DNA from: Microvelia longipes
Taxonomy: Eukaryota; Arthropoda; Insecta; Hemiptera; Veliidae
Reading direction: 5' to 3'
Assembly: GCA_018340805.1 (NCBI GenBank)
Contig: JACMZG010001908.1
Location: 15,665,170-15,729,169 of the forward strand
Length of the DNA stretch: 64,000 bases
The notes beneath the pieces are model-generated. The model searched no databases. It was not told where the DNA came from and worked only from the letters and a program-made list of their open reading frames with translations. Position 1 is the stretch's first letter, and each line of letters starts with the position of its first letter. A program made the translations under genes and the position numbers. Positions 1-11,500 of this stretch are shown in pieces.

Positions 1-260
1 TATATAATTTTAATAAATACGTTAAACTACAATTTAAAATGCTTAAAATATTGTAATGCACCGATATTTATATTAGTATTTTATGAATAATCAATCATTA
101 ATTAATAATAGAACATAATAATTCAGCAACCGGAAGTATTGCCAACTTTTTTTAGAAAATTGTATATTGTTAGGGTGGCAGCATTACTTAGTTGCACCAG
201 TGAACCGCCTTTCGTGTTATCAGTAGTGCTCCTTCTATATATAGTATTATTCTAAGGCGG
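1..260. repeat. Rearranged copies of SINE-like family C
   Basis: Positions 40-150 are the reverse complement of part of the 2545-2985 repeat: the segment around accggaagtattgcc matches ggcaatacttccggt at 2611. Positions 172-260 are a forward copy of its last third (gttagggtggcagc to agtattattctaa). This is therefore a head-to-head rearranged pair rather than one full copy. Confidence 0.6.
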
Positions 261-654
261 TGAGCCTAGCTAGAGTCTGGTTGGGCTGGATGAACTAGAC
301 ACACTGTGAACCGGTTACATGTGCTACCATGTATGGAGGGGGTGCTTCCTAGATGATTGGATGTGTACAAACTCAGGGGTTAATGTTGAGTGAGATTTGA
401 GTGAGGGTAAAACGCTAAATGACCCTAAGGGTTGAAGCAAAAAAAAAAAAAAAAAAAAAAGTCTGTGTCACACATAATTCCTGCTGTGTTATTGCTATAG
501 AGTTGAAACTTGTTTTCTGTAAATTAGGAATATATAAGTGCAGAATTGTGAGTATTTGATGAACATTTTGTTTTGTTTTGACTATGCTTTCCTCTTCTAT
601 TATAGATAATAGAAATGTAAACAACCTGTTTTTATTAATTTTTACTTGTTTTAG

Positions 655-913
655 ACAAATTCCCGTAGTTACACAGTTCTTAGGAAAACTCTGAAGCTAA
701 CAGTGCAAGACGACAGTGAAGTTACTCCTAGTGATATTAACTATGTACACAGTGTCTATGCACCTCTTAGTATCAGACTGGTGCAGCAGGCCAGCAAACC
801 TGGTGGATGGAAAGCATTGAGTGATGTGCTAGATCTACTTCCTGGCCCTTCCTTCGAGCACATTACTCCTCAGAGTTTGAACAGTAATCAAAATAATAAC
901 TACTCTATAAGAA
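655..913 (+). CDS. Vps33A: Vps33A exon (antepenultimate block of the protein)
   Basis: Acceptor ttgttttag before 655 and donor GTAAGT at 914. It opens in phase 0 with ACA AAT TCC and ends with one base (A) of a split codon. The product includes VLRKTLKLTVQDDSEVTP and the conserved YAPLSIRLVQQ. The first 15 or so codons lie upstream of any in-frame ATG, which fits an internal exon. Confidence 0.92.
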
Positions 914-3813
914 GTAAGTTTTCTATCTAACCAGTATTATATAAGTCATGAATGCTGCTAACTTGCTGTTTTGTTAAGCACAAATGTCAAGGCCAACGCG
1001 ATATGTTTTTAGTTGGGAAAGAAAGTTAACAAATATAGATCTAAAATTCCCTGTCAAATTTCAAACATCATAGTGTAATTTAGGCCTTAAAAGCTTAACA
1101 TTTTAAGAGCTGTGTTAGCCTCAGATGTTGTTAAGGTCTTGTTGGATTCAGAAAACTTTAAAGTAATATGAATAATAATTTAAATAAAAGAATATTTTTG
1201 AAATTTTACAATATTAGTCATATTACATCCTCCCCAGTTCCTGATTGGTTCATTCTCTAATTGGACTTGTTTTTGTTATAAGTTTTGATTGAATTGTTTT
1301 TTTTGTCGTTATGCCTGTATCAACTTCTCAAGGAAGTGCACTTTATACACCAAATTTGTGGAATTCTTAGGAGCTAAAACAGGTACATTTAATACAAAAA
1401 AATCAGGTACAGAGTACCTCAGAACTATTCCTGACCTTATCACATTCGCCATACTTATCTTCACAATAGGATCGACTTGGCTATTGACACTTTTGATAAA
1501 CCCTGACAGTACTACACTTTATTTGGTACATTTTAGATGTCTATTTATTAATTAGTTAAATGTTTTTTGTTTAGGAGATTCAATAGGAAGTGAGAATTCT
1601 CAGAATGATAAAATGAAAACTGTGTTGGTATTCTTTGTAGGAGGATGTACCTTTGCTGAAATTTCTGCCCTTAGATTTTTATCTACTAAATACGATAGTG
1701 AGTATTTTCTTGTTCAATCATTTTAGTCAGATTCAAGTTCGTCTCAAGGATCTGATCTGATTCTTGAGAGAGATTTGATGCCGAGTCTTGCAACTCTTGG
1801 TTGCTGGGTTCTTTTCTCTATTCTGTTTATGTATTTTGTTAAGTTTAATGTAATTCCTTATACTCTTTACCTTGCCTATCTTACCCCACCTTTTCCAATT
1901 TTCCTGACTTTCGTTCCTGAATCTAGGGGGGCTCAGACCTCTTAGCACGGCAGTGTTGCCTGCCCTTCTCTGGCTTCAGGGATGTTTGATATCCTAGGTT
2001 GGTACCAAGCCCTATTCCCGCCATTCCTTCCTGGAATCCAGTCCCTGAACTTTGTTCCAAATGTCCTAACTGAACTTGAGTACAGTTTCAGTTATTATCT
2101 TTCACTATTTTACTATTCTTGTATTATTACTTCTTATCTAAACTAACTTCTGTCTTGTACTCACTAAATTTAAGCTATCTTTTATCTCGCTTTTCAAAGC
2201 TGGTTTTGGGTCAGGTTTACTGTCGTCTGGTTATTTCCTTGTCCTTATTTCCCTAATAATCATTCCCAGCAGTCCTTAGCACCTCTGCAGTCTTGTCAGA
2301 AGCTGTTTATCAAGTAAATAATAATAAATACTTGTTAGCAGATTAATGCCATCTTATTTCATCCTTTTAAACTTAAAAGATAACATAGTGTGAAGACTAC
2401 TTATTTAAAAGAAGTGTGGAGTGTTTTTATTTAAAAGAAGAATATTAAAAATGTCCCATTATGGTACCCCATGGAAATTGTCTTACTTCTATACTTCTAG
2501 ACCCCTTATCACTGTGTCATTTTATGTAAGTCCTCTCTGTAAGTATTAGTATCTTTGGTTGGTAGAATCTTCAACTCTTGTCTTGAAGGTTACAAGTTCG
2601 ATCTCCACAGGCAATACTTCCGGTCACTGGATTATTATGTTCATCAATTACTAATATAAATATTGGTGCATTAATTGTAAAGTTTAATTAAAATATGTTA
2701 AAAGTAGTCTTGTCAATTAAATGTAGATTCTTGTATTCCGCTACTTGTTCTCCGAGTTTTATTAAATTCTTAGCTGTTTTTGTATGTTATTATATTTGTT
2801 CCTTATGATCATTCTTTATTAGTGAATATTTATGACACATTTATAAAAATAAAAAAAAAATTGTTGTTTGGGTGGTAGCCCTACATAAGACCACCAGTAA
2901 ACCGGCTTTCATGTTATCAGTGGAATTCCATTGTGTTTACAGTCTTTTATGTTCCTTCTATATTAGTATTATTCAAAGTTTATAATAAACGTAAAATGAT
3001 GAAAAGTTTATTTAATAATAAGAAGTCCCAGTGTAAACATTGGGTTTAAAACTATCAAAATCTTTGTTTAGATAAAAATAAAAACATAAAAAATTCTGAC
3101 CTTACTGTTTTGCAATGTGACTAAGCAAACAGCTGTTATACTTATTCTTGTTATTAAAGTCTCAAAATGAATTGGTTTTGTTTGATTCATTTATAAGTTT
3201 AAGTAATTTTTTAAACATGTAAATATATCTATTAGCTTTATAAAATGTATAGGTAACACCAATCGAGGAGCTTTTCAATTTATTTGAGGAGGTAAACTAT
3301 GTAATAAATTATTTATTGCCCAATAAATCAGAAGATAACTTTAAAAAAGCATATCACGATTTTAAAACTACCTGTTTGGTAGTTTATTATTGTCTCCCTC
3401 CTGAAGAAAAAATCTGAAACTTATTGTGGGAGAAACAGGACGTTGCTCCCCAGCAGTAAATAAACTCTCACGGCAAGCCTCGGGATTTAAATCCTATGGA
3501 TCCTTTGGCCTTTAGCCTCAGGAACCAACTTGACTGCCCAGGGAGCAAAAACTTACTTTTCTCCCTAGGATAGTTAATAACTATAATTAGGAACCATAAT
3601 TTGAATAATAACTGCTGAGGCCTAAATAGTGTTATTACATTTTTTATTGTTAATTTGACAATCAGTATAAACAATGGTTTCATGTATCCTCTTAAATATA
3701 TTAATATTACTGTTTCAGGTAATACTGAATACGTGATAGCTACAAGTAAACTCATCAATGGCAATACACTGATATCATCGTTAATGGAGACTATGGATGA
3801 CTCATCGTTATAA
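655..3813 (+). CDS. Vps33A: Vps33A, C-terminal part (three exons)
   Basis: Sec1/Munc18-family subunit of the HOPS and CORVET tethering complexes, which proofreads SNARE assembly on endosomes and lysosomes (the family of Drosophila carnation). Three exons, 655-913, 1575-1697 and 3719-3813, join in compatible phases (0, then 1, then 1) and give about 159 residues ending at a TAA at 3811-3813. The family signatures are clear: INYVHSVYAPLSIRLVQQ, LLPGPSFEH, VFFVGGCTFAEISALRFLS and EYVIATSKLINGN, which match the C-terminal part of Vps33A rather than Vps33B. The 5' exons lie before position 1. The gene converges on the ferlin gene, whose 3' end is at 8329. No frameshift or internal stop is seen. 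No clear poly(A) signal was found directly after the stop codon. Confidence 0.93.
1575..1697 (+). CDS. Vps33A: Vps33A exon (FFVGGCTFAEI block)
   Basis: Acceptor tttgtttag before 1575 and donor GTGAGT at 1698. Phase 1 at both ends. It encodes a short variable linker and then VLVFFVGGCTFAEISALRF, the hallmark Sec1-family strand and helix of Vps33. Confidence 0.93.
2545..2985 (+). repeat. tRNA-derived SINE-like repeat (family C), in a Vps33A intron
   Basis: The head (about 2549-2612) is tRNA-like: ggttggtagaatcttcaact resembles an A box with anticodon arm, and aagttcgatctcc resembles a B box. The body continues with agattcttgtattccgct and ends in a tail, ctatattagtattattc, shared with copies at 172-260 and 31480-31757. 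No coding capacity. Assignment to a SINE rests on the tRNA-like head and the dispersed copies. Confidence 0.6.
3719..3813 (+). CDS. Vps33A: Vps33A terminal exon
   Basis: Acceptor tactgtttcag before 3719. Phase 1 entry completes a Ser codon, followed by NTEYVIATSKLINGN and a short Ser/Met-rich tail ending in TAA at 3811-3813. The tail is a few residues longer than in vertebrate Vps33A. Confidence 0.92.
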
Positions 3814-4600
3814 AAATCTTGTTTGCTAGTCTAGTCCATCCTCCAATGTTTGTATTTTTACTTGAATTATTATCATTTCTCCTTATTTACAACTACGAAA
3901 TTCCTAAAATGATGGAGCACTCCTATTATCTGTGCATTTACCGAGTTTGCTAATTTTTTGCTGTAAACCACAGTATATCTAGTATTATTTGGTGTCTGGC
4001 ACCATATTTGGATAAAAAATGGTAGGATGGCCAGGCCATACCTTAACAAAGAAAAATTAGTTTCTTAATTTTGGACTTGGTAACACTGATAGGTTAGTTT
4101 ATATTATAATACTTCCCTATTTGTTTTCTCTTTCATGTATAGTAAACAAATTAGTTTAAAACAAATATGTTCTTAAAAAAAGGCATAAATCTCTTAAAAG
4201 ATTGTAAAATCTATAAGAGATTTTGTTATGTATTGCTTAACATTATCATAATTGAAAGGTAATGCCTTGTAGGGGCAATAGAGTTTAAGGCCCTGCCAAA
4301 TGTTCCTACTAAAAATCTTAAAATAAGGGTTGGATTCACGCCTGCACAAGTTTTGTGGGTAGAACGAGTAAAATATAGAAATGTTAAATAATATAAGGTG
4401 AAATAGACAGATAAAAAAAAAGAGAAAGAGAAAATGATGAAGTAACTGATTTTAAACTTTTACGATGATCGAAATGGTCAGGTGGAAAACTGTATCAGAA
4501 TATAGAGACGTGTCTATCAAGTTCACGACCAATGCTAAACTGATTATTATTTTTCTTCTTCACCTTGTATGAGTCTGTGATTAGTGTTAATAACTATGTG

Positions 4601-4786
4601 TTAATTGTTGCTTGGTTGCAGCATCCATCTGTATAATTGTTGCTTGGTTGCAGCATCATCAGTATAATTGTTGCTTGGTTGCAGCAGTATAAGTATAATT
4701 GTTGCTTGGTTGCAGCATCATCAGTATAATTGTTGCTTGGTTGCAGCATCATCAGTATAATTGTTGCTTGGTTGCAGCATCACCAG
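4601..4786 (+). repeat. 31-bp tandem repeat, six copies
   Basis: Six units of 31 bp containing attgttgcttggttgcagca. Four units are nearly identical; units one and three differ at their 3' ends. Each carries a GCTTGGTTGCAGC core that could form a weak hairpin. No function inferred. Confidence 0.9.
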
Positions 4787-5491
4787 TACTTTTACGCCCC
4801 GCGTACTGATGTAAAAGAAAATTGAATTTTGGGAATTTCAACCAAAATATAATAATAAAAGAAATTAAATAATAAAGAGCGGCTTAGTAGTAAATAAAGT
4901 AAAAATGAGACTGTTTCTCCTCTCTTAGCTCTCCTACTTTGAGTATTTGAAATCATTGCCTTCCAAATCCTTTACACCTTCTTAAGTAGTTTTATCATAG
5001 TTGATTACAATCAGAGCCCATGGATCTCTCATGTATCTACTAATATATTGGAAATGGCTGAGTTAAAAGTTGCTTAACAAATTGTTAGTTCCCAACTTTA
5101 AAGTAAGAACAATAGGCCTTTGATTGCATCTCAGCCACATGGTTGTCGTCCTTTATCAGTTTGTCGTAAGTTTCTCGTGATAAAAGTGAATTTTCTAATC
5201 TATTAGTCTAAAAACGTGCTTTGTTATGTCAATTGATGAAACCGGAACTAATGCTGATAATGAAATATAACTTTGTATATGTGTTAACCATACATATTAG
5301 TACAGGTGTAAAAAATTTCTGTCCGATCTAAAAACTTTTAATGACGTTCATATTTCATAAACAATAGGGTTAAGGACATTAACATTGTCGATTTTGGTAC
5401 CAAGTTTTATTTAGATCTGAGAAAGCATTCAACAATTATTGTGTCCCATAGAAACATCTAGGGATGAAAATTTCATAAAATATGTATGTAT

Positions 5492-5497
<6 letters not shown>

Positions 5498-5556
<59 letters not shown>
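5498..5556. repeat. (TA)n microsatellite
   Basis: An uninterrupted AT dinucleotide run of nearly 60 bases. Confidence 0.95.
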
Positions 5557-5560
<4 letters not shown>

Positions 5561-6634
5561 AGCACACTATATTAAACTACTATTGCAGTTTACTGTTCTG
5601 TGTATTTCCTTCTGTTGCACTATTCCTACTTTTACTACTCTTAGTATAGACAAAACCCTACTGATTCAGTCCAGTAATGTAGCCAGAAAATGTTGGATAC
5701 CCCTTGAGAAAATAGCTACTTTTAGTTAAAAGTCCCAATTTAAGTTCAAACACAGATAAACTAATAAAACATTAACTCACTAATAAAGTATAGTCTGTGG
5801 TTCAAACTAATTTTCTTAGTACATCAAGTATAAAATCATATCCATTGTTTTGCTCTCTTTAGTTTAATGTCCTACTTCAGTGTTAGCTGATGGTGTGTAT
5901 ACTATCTTATATGTATGCAATGTTTTTTCTGAATTTCTGTTTTGCTATAAGTCAGTTCTTTTGCAAAACCACTTATTTTCCTTATTCTTATATGAAATGT
6001 TTCCCATGATAGAAACATCTCCTAAAAGAGGCAGAAATGCAGTTATGCACAAAAACAGCGGTCTGTCAATAGTGTTAGGCTCAGGGTCTGCCTATTACCA
6101 ACTGAAAGTCTCTCCGCAAAACTTCTATCACCTTACCTGGAACCGTTATTCACACTATTTCAGACTAGGTCTTATCTTCAGGTACTTGGCTCCTGCCTCT
6201 AACAATACCCCTAGCTTGGGATTTCCCGGCAAATCTTCTTTTGAAACAAGCTTCTCTTAAATTTTATTTAAATCATTTTAATAATTATTTTATTTATTGT
6301 ATATATTTTTGTATGTATTTATTATTATATTTATTTATTATATGTATATAACTGTGCTTAAACTAAAGTGATCTAAAAATAAGGGGTTTTACATCACAAA
6401 GAAAAATTGTTTCTTAGTTTTGGACTTAGTTACACGGAAAAGATTTTGACAGTATACCAAATCAGCGGGCTTTCCTTTATAGGTGTGTCTCACTTTATAA
6501 ACTGTTCTTTAGTTCAGCTGCACTGCTACCAGCATTACTGTCCTGAAGGCAACATTGCTGATTTAAGCTCTACTTGATTAATATCGTCAAATAATTAAAA
6601 CAAAGTTATAATTTAAGGTTAACCAATATTTAAC

Positions 6635-7405
6635 TATCATAACAAATCAACACAGGTAAAAACATGTGATATCTCCAATTTTAATATAACTTGGCTGACT
6701 GGAATGGTACTAGAAGAAAGAAAAAACCCAGATTTTGGCTCATATGGTGCAGCCATATTGCCGCAGTAGGGTCGTGAATTTTCCAAAAATGTGATTTTCC
6801 AATATTTTTTTGACTACAAACATGGCTTTATCTAAAGTTCTGCGAGGACTATAATTTTTATTTTGTTGGCGTTTGAAAGCTTAAACTTGGCCTTTTCAAA
6901 TAGATTCTACATACTTTTGGATAATTAGTTACAAGTTTTTATTATGAGCAAATGTAAAATAAAAATGCTAATATCTCAAAAAGCCAATTTTTAAAGATTT
7001 TGAAAAATTCCTGAAAAGAGCTTAAACTGTTTGTAAAATGTCCACAAAATTTCATTTTTGGGACTACCATGGAATTGGACACAGTAGCACATAACGTGAG
7101 TCAAAGTATGTCAAACTGTAAAAAAAGTTAAGATCTGTCCCATAATCATTAATAGAAATTGCAAAAACAGTGACTTTTTTACAGTTTGACAAACCTTGGC
7201 ACACGTTATGTGCCACTGTGTCCAATTCCATGGCGGTCCCAATACTATTTTACTAACAGTTTAAGCTCTTTTCAGGAATTTTTTAAAACCTTTAAAAATT
7301 GACTTGTCGAGATATTAGCACCATACCTGTCAGCCAAGTTATATTAAAATCGGTAACATCGAGTCCAAAAATGTATTTTTTTGTGTTAATTTGACATGGA
7401 ATGAC
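6635..7405. mobile_element. Fold-back DNA element (family F), copy 1
   Basis: Its ends are inverted repeats: ttttaatataacttggctga near 6680 is mirrored by tcagccaagttatattaaaa at 7330. The inner part (about 6955-7320) is also a palindrome around 7150, with matching arms such as ctgtaaaaaaagt and acttttttacag. About 250 bp at 6705-6955 occur in only one arm. Non-coding and MITE-like. A more compact copy lies at 54598-54890. Confidence 0.7.
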
Positions 7406-8310
7406 CCTAAATAAGTCCTTAATGATAGGCAGAGTTACAATGTTGTCTCACCTCTGACCTTTCACATCACTTTAGTTTAAACTACACCTTCTGCTTTAAA
7501 ATATGTATTTAAAATAAATTTATATTTTTATTAAAATATTGTATTATCTTATCACCTTTAATGAAATTAAAAGATTTATTAATTTAATTAATTTATGATT
7601 AATTTAAGTAATATTTATTTATAAGTTTTCAAATTTATTAAAAGATTAATTTACTTCGTAAAAATTAATCCATACATAGGAAATTGGAAAAGTGTCTTTG
7701 GTAAGTAATTACCAAATTATTGGTAAGTAATTGTTAAATGAAAAAGTGGCTCTCATTCCTCCTCCTGCGCCATTATCATTATTTTAAGGGTAAGTTTAAA
7801 AATTCTTCAAATGAATTCTTTTATCATCTAAAGGTTTTTTTGTTTTGCATTACTCAATTTTCTTATTAGTATCTTTGGTGAGTAATTGCTAAATGAACAA
7901 GGTGAAGAAGGTTTTGGGTTTTGGTCACAGATTTTTGTCTAATTCTTTTATAATAGGGATTGAGTTCGATTCAGAAAACTGACTTTTCTATCAAAAATAT
8001 ATTTAATATATTCTTTCAGAAACAATATAAGAACATACTCTTTAACTTAAATGCATTATACTTGTTTTAACGATTCCAACAAATTCAAATGAATAAACTT
8101 TTCCGAAACCTCGATGTAGTTACAGGTATATTACAGCACTTTTTCTTTAATGTTAGTTACATCCAAGACATGTTCATATGAGAACACAACAACACTCAAG
8201 CTGCCTGAGGGGCTCACTGGGGGGCTGATGACTCCGTTTAATCTTTAAAATACTTTCACTAGTAATAAATTGACTATAAAGAAAACAATGTTTGTTTGAT
8301 ATTCGTATAT

Positions 8311-8318
8311 TTATTTAT
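8311..8318 (-). promoter_or_regulatory. Poly(A) signal of the ferlin gene
   Basis: On the minus strand AATAAA occurs about 15 nt after the ferlin stop codon at 8329-8331, in the context TTTTAATAAATAAAT. It is the first canonical signal after the stop. Confidence 0.6.
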
Positions 8319-8328
8319 TAAAATACAG

Positions 8329-8509
8329 CTAAACCCCCATAATTTTCTTAGCCACGTAACCAGGGAATGCATACATAAATAAAACAGCAAAGAGGCCAAA
8401 AAATGACAATATCCCACCTTTGATGATAGCTTTCTTATAGTGAGCCCAGATAAAAACTTTGACTATCCTAACGGGTTGCATCCAAATTTTCATTTTTATT
8501 GCTGGCCGT
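8329..8509 (-). CDS. Ferlin terminal exon 23 (membrane anchor)
   Basis: Acceptor ttactgtttttcag. Phase 2 in: RPAIKMKIWMQPVRIVK, FIWAHYKKAIIKG, then a hydrophobic helix GILSFFGLFAVLFMYAF and tail PGYVAKKIMGV, stop TAG. It matches the family's RPDTSF-WF...YKW + TM + SIPGYxVKKxxG. Confidence 0.95.
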
Positions 8510-11500
8510 CTGAAAAACAGTAAAAATAAAAAAAAGGGAATCATCAGTATATCCTTTTAATATTGGGATGTATTAATAGGATTTGCAAGTCCTCAAGCCT
8601 GGTGAATTTTCTTTGAAATGTGTGCTTCTTTTCTTTACAATTTATATTTTGCTTAATTATTCTGTTGATTGTTCATGACATGGAGAAGTAACAGTACTAG
8701 TTGTAACTCAATTGTTTCAGAACTTTTCAAAGGAAATGCGTTGATTTATCCAGTTATCATTTCAAAATCAGTAATGCACAGCATTATTCATACTAATGTA
8801 ATGCTTGGATTAACTTAATTTTTAAAATGTTTAAGCACATTTCCTTTTGAAAAATTCTGAAACAACTATAACCTTTAAAACGGATTTTGGCCAAACTCCC
8901 GGGTCCGACTTCCGCCATGACTCCTGTCCTATTAGCAAATTTTTACAAAGGAATTTCCATTCTAGGAAAGGAATTGCTATTCTTCACTTTATATGATTGG
9001 CTACACTCATCCTCACAACTTGAAACACTCTTTGCTTGACCTCTAGATATGAAAATCACCAAATATATATTGCTTTATGTCCTAATACTTGCTTCAATTT
9101 TATTCACATTTGTCACCTATCCATGTAGTGACATGGCTCAACCTGTTTAACACTTGTGACCCGGGACATAATTTGACACACTAGTGACCCGAGACTTGCG
9201 ACTTTGAAACATAATTTTGTATACTTGTTGTTACATTCAGGAATAATACACTTGTGCCCAATTTTAACTTAATCGGACAATTTTTTAATCATTTCTTAAA
9301 AAATACACATGACATTGATAAAAAATTGAATTAATGCAAATTGTTTGGTCTTGTATAAGAAGGCCTAATTAATAAATTTTAAATCCTTGCCAAAAGTTTT
9401 TTGTGTTTTATTAATTTTTGCTGAATCATTAAAGATGGTTAATGACATCATAAAAAAATTCTGGAAAGTACAACTGGACCTATACATTTTTTGTACCATG
9501 TTTCATCTCTAGCATAAACACTCTAAGCTTACCAAACATCAATGGTATAGATAAGGATAATTAAGAAGCTATCTAATGCAGAGGACTAATTTAATTTGTT
9601 ATCTTATCATAGAGTATTATAGTAAAACTAATCAGTGTATCTTTTGAAACCTCATTGGTGTTTTAACCTTGTCAAAGTCAGTCGTTGTAAAAGCTCATAA
9701 AGATATAATTAAAAATAGAGTCAAATTTATGACTGCATTTTACAAAAAAAATGTTAATTGAAAGGTAAACTTTTATTGAGCTTTTTGGGTTCTAGGTATG
9801 AGTAAAATATATTTTCCCCCTTGCATATTTTTGTGTTAGATCACTATTTTGGCAAGAATAAGTGCCCAAAGTGTAATAATTGGACATTTATGCTCAAGTA
9901 TTATTACATTTATTTGCCAAGAGTTAAATTATCAAATTTTTGGCGTAAGAATAGAAATCATTTATTACCTTAGGCCCATTTTAAGTTATTAATAGTGTCT
10001 AATAATGCTAGATTTAGGGAAAATTGTAACATTGATTTTGTTTTAATTAAAAATGTAATGAATGATTTGTGTTTTTTAAGCCAAAAATAAGGCATTTTTG
10101 CTCTTGTCAAATCCTTCCTAATGTCAATACTTAAGCTTAAATTTTGATTTAAAAAACCTATTTTTACACTTATTCCCATTTTCCTTATTTCCCTCACTCT
10201 TCCACACCCTTATTCCCACCAGTATAAGTCTTAGTCAAAAATATTTGGGAAGCAAAATGTCGTGTGAATACACGACATTTTTTTGCATAATATAGAAAAA
10301 AAGTAAATTGGAAGGTGAACTTTTAGGGTTCTAAGGATATTCATCCTTAGAACCCTAAAAGTTCACCTTCCAATTTACTTTTTTTCTATATTTTGCAAAA
10401 TATGGTGTTTGATGGGATACCTGGATGAACTGCACCACTAAACAAGTTTCCTTCACACAAATAAATGTACCCCAAGTTTCCATAATTGATGTATAATGGT
10501 TTAAAATATAAGGGGGGGGGGGGCTTTGGTCCACCCTGTATCATACAGGGTGTTTGGTGATAAATGTAAAAAAAATTGGGGTACCTCAGAACTTTTCCTC
10601 ATTACATTGGATTCGCTACGCTAATACAGTTCGCCAAATTTACACTACAACATCCAATTGGACTCGCTTCGCTCTTCTTCAGATAGTAAATGTATCCGTA
10701 TCATTCTGATCACCCATACAGCACTGACCACGCTCAATACTTCTTAATTTTTATGATCCAACAAAAATCATGGATATAATTGTATTGAAACGAAACTTAG
10801 TGTACTTATTTAATAGGTAATAATATACAATTGTATCAAATTTCAACTCAATTGGACCATTTCCCAATTTTTAAGAAACGTACACAAGAGATGAAATTGG
10901 CACATATGTTAGTTTTTTGCGTAGTCACATGCATGCCAAATCTCAATCAGATCGAATAATTTATCCGCGTTTTATGATATGACTCATCGAAATTTTCGCT
11001 GAGTCATTATTGTGGGTTAATGACGTCATAAAAAAAAATCCGAATAGCACATTTACACGGTAGACTGATATTTGTACAAAAATTCAATTCTCTAGCATAA
11101 ATGAATTGGGCGCTATGATGATAACAGACACACACACACACACACATACAGACAGACAACTTTCTCAGTGGTTCTTGAAAAAACCACTCAGGAGGCCTTT
11201 AAAACGGATAATTTCGGTTTCATCCCGGTTTTGAATTTTTTTGCAAACACAATACTTTTCCTATATAACTACGGTATAAATGAGGAAAAGTAAAATGTAT
11301 GGGGTGATTCTATGTCCCAAAGGCTACATTTTCTTTGTTTTTACATTTTCCACCTTTTTATAAGTTGCGCCTGTTTATATTTATAAAATGCAAAATATTT
11401 AAAAAAAATTGTTACACTAGAAATCACAAGTTATGGAAGACTTAAATTATTCTAACGTTATTACATAAAACTTACTGGTAGTTATACGTATTAATGGTAA

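Larger units (their letters stand above)
3814..8310. other. Intergenic stretch between convergent Vps33A and ferlin
   Basis: About 4.5 kb with no gene I can support. It holds a 31-bp tandem repeat (4601-4786), a TA microsatellite (5498-5556) and a fold-back element (6635-7405). An open frame at 5880-6260 resembles no family I know and lies in otherwise non-coding AT-rich DNA. Confidence 0.6.

Noticed and set aside
5880..6260. 126-codon open frame on the plus strand
   Set aside because: No recognisable domain, no splice or promoter context, and it lies between convergent gene ends in AT-rich DNA. It could be an orphan gene, but nothing supports this.
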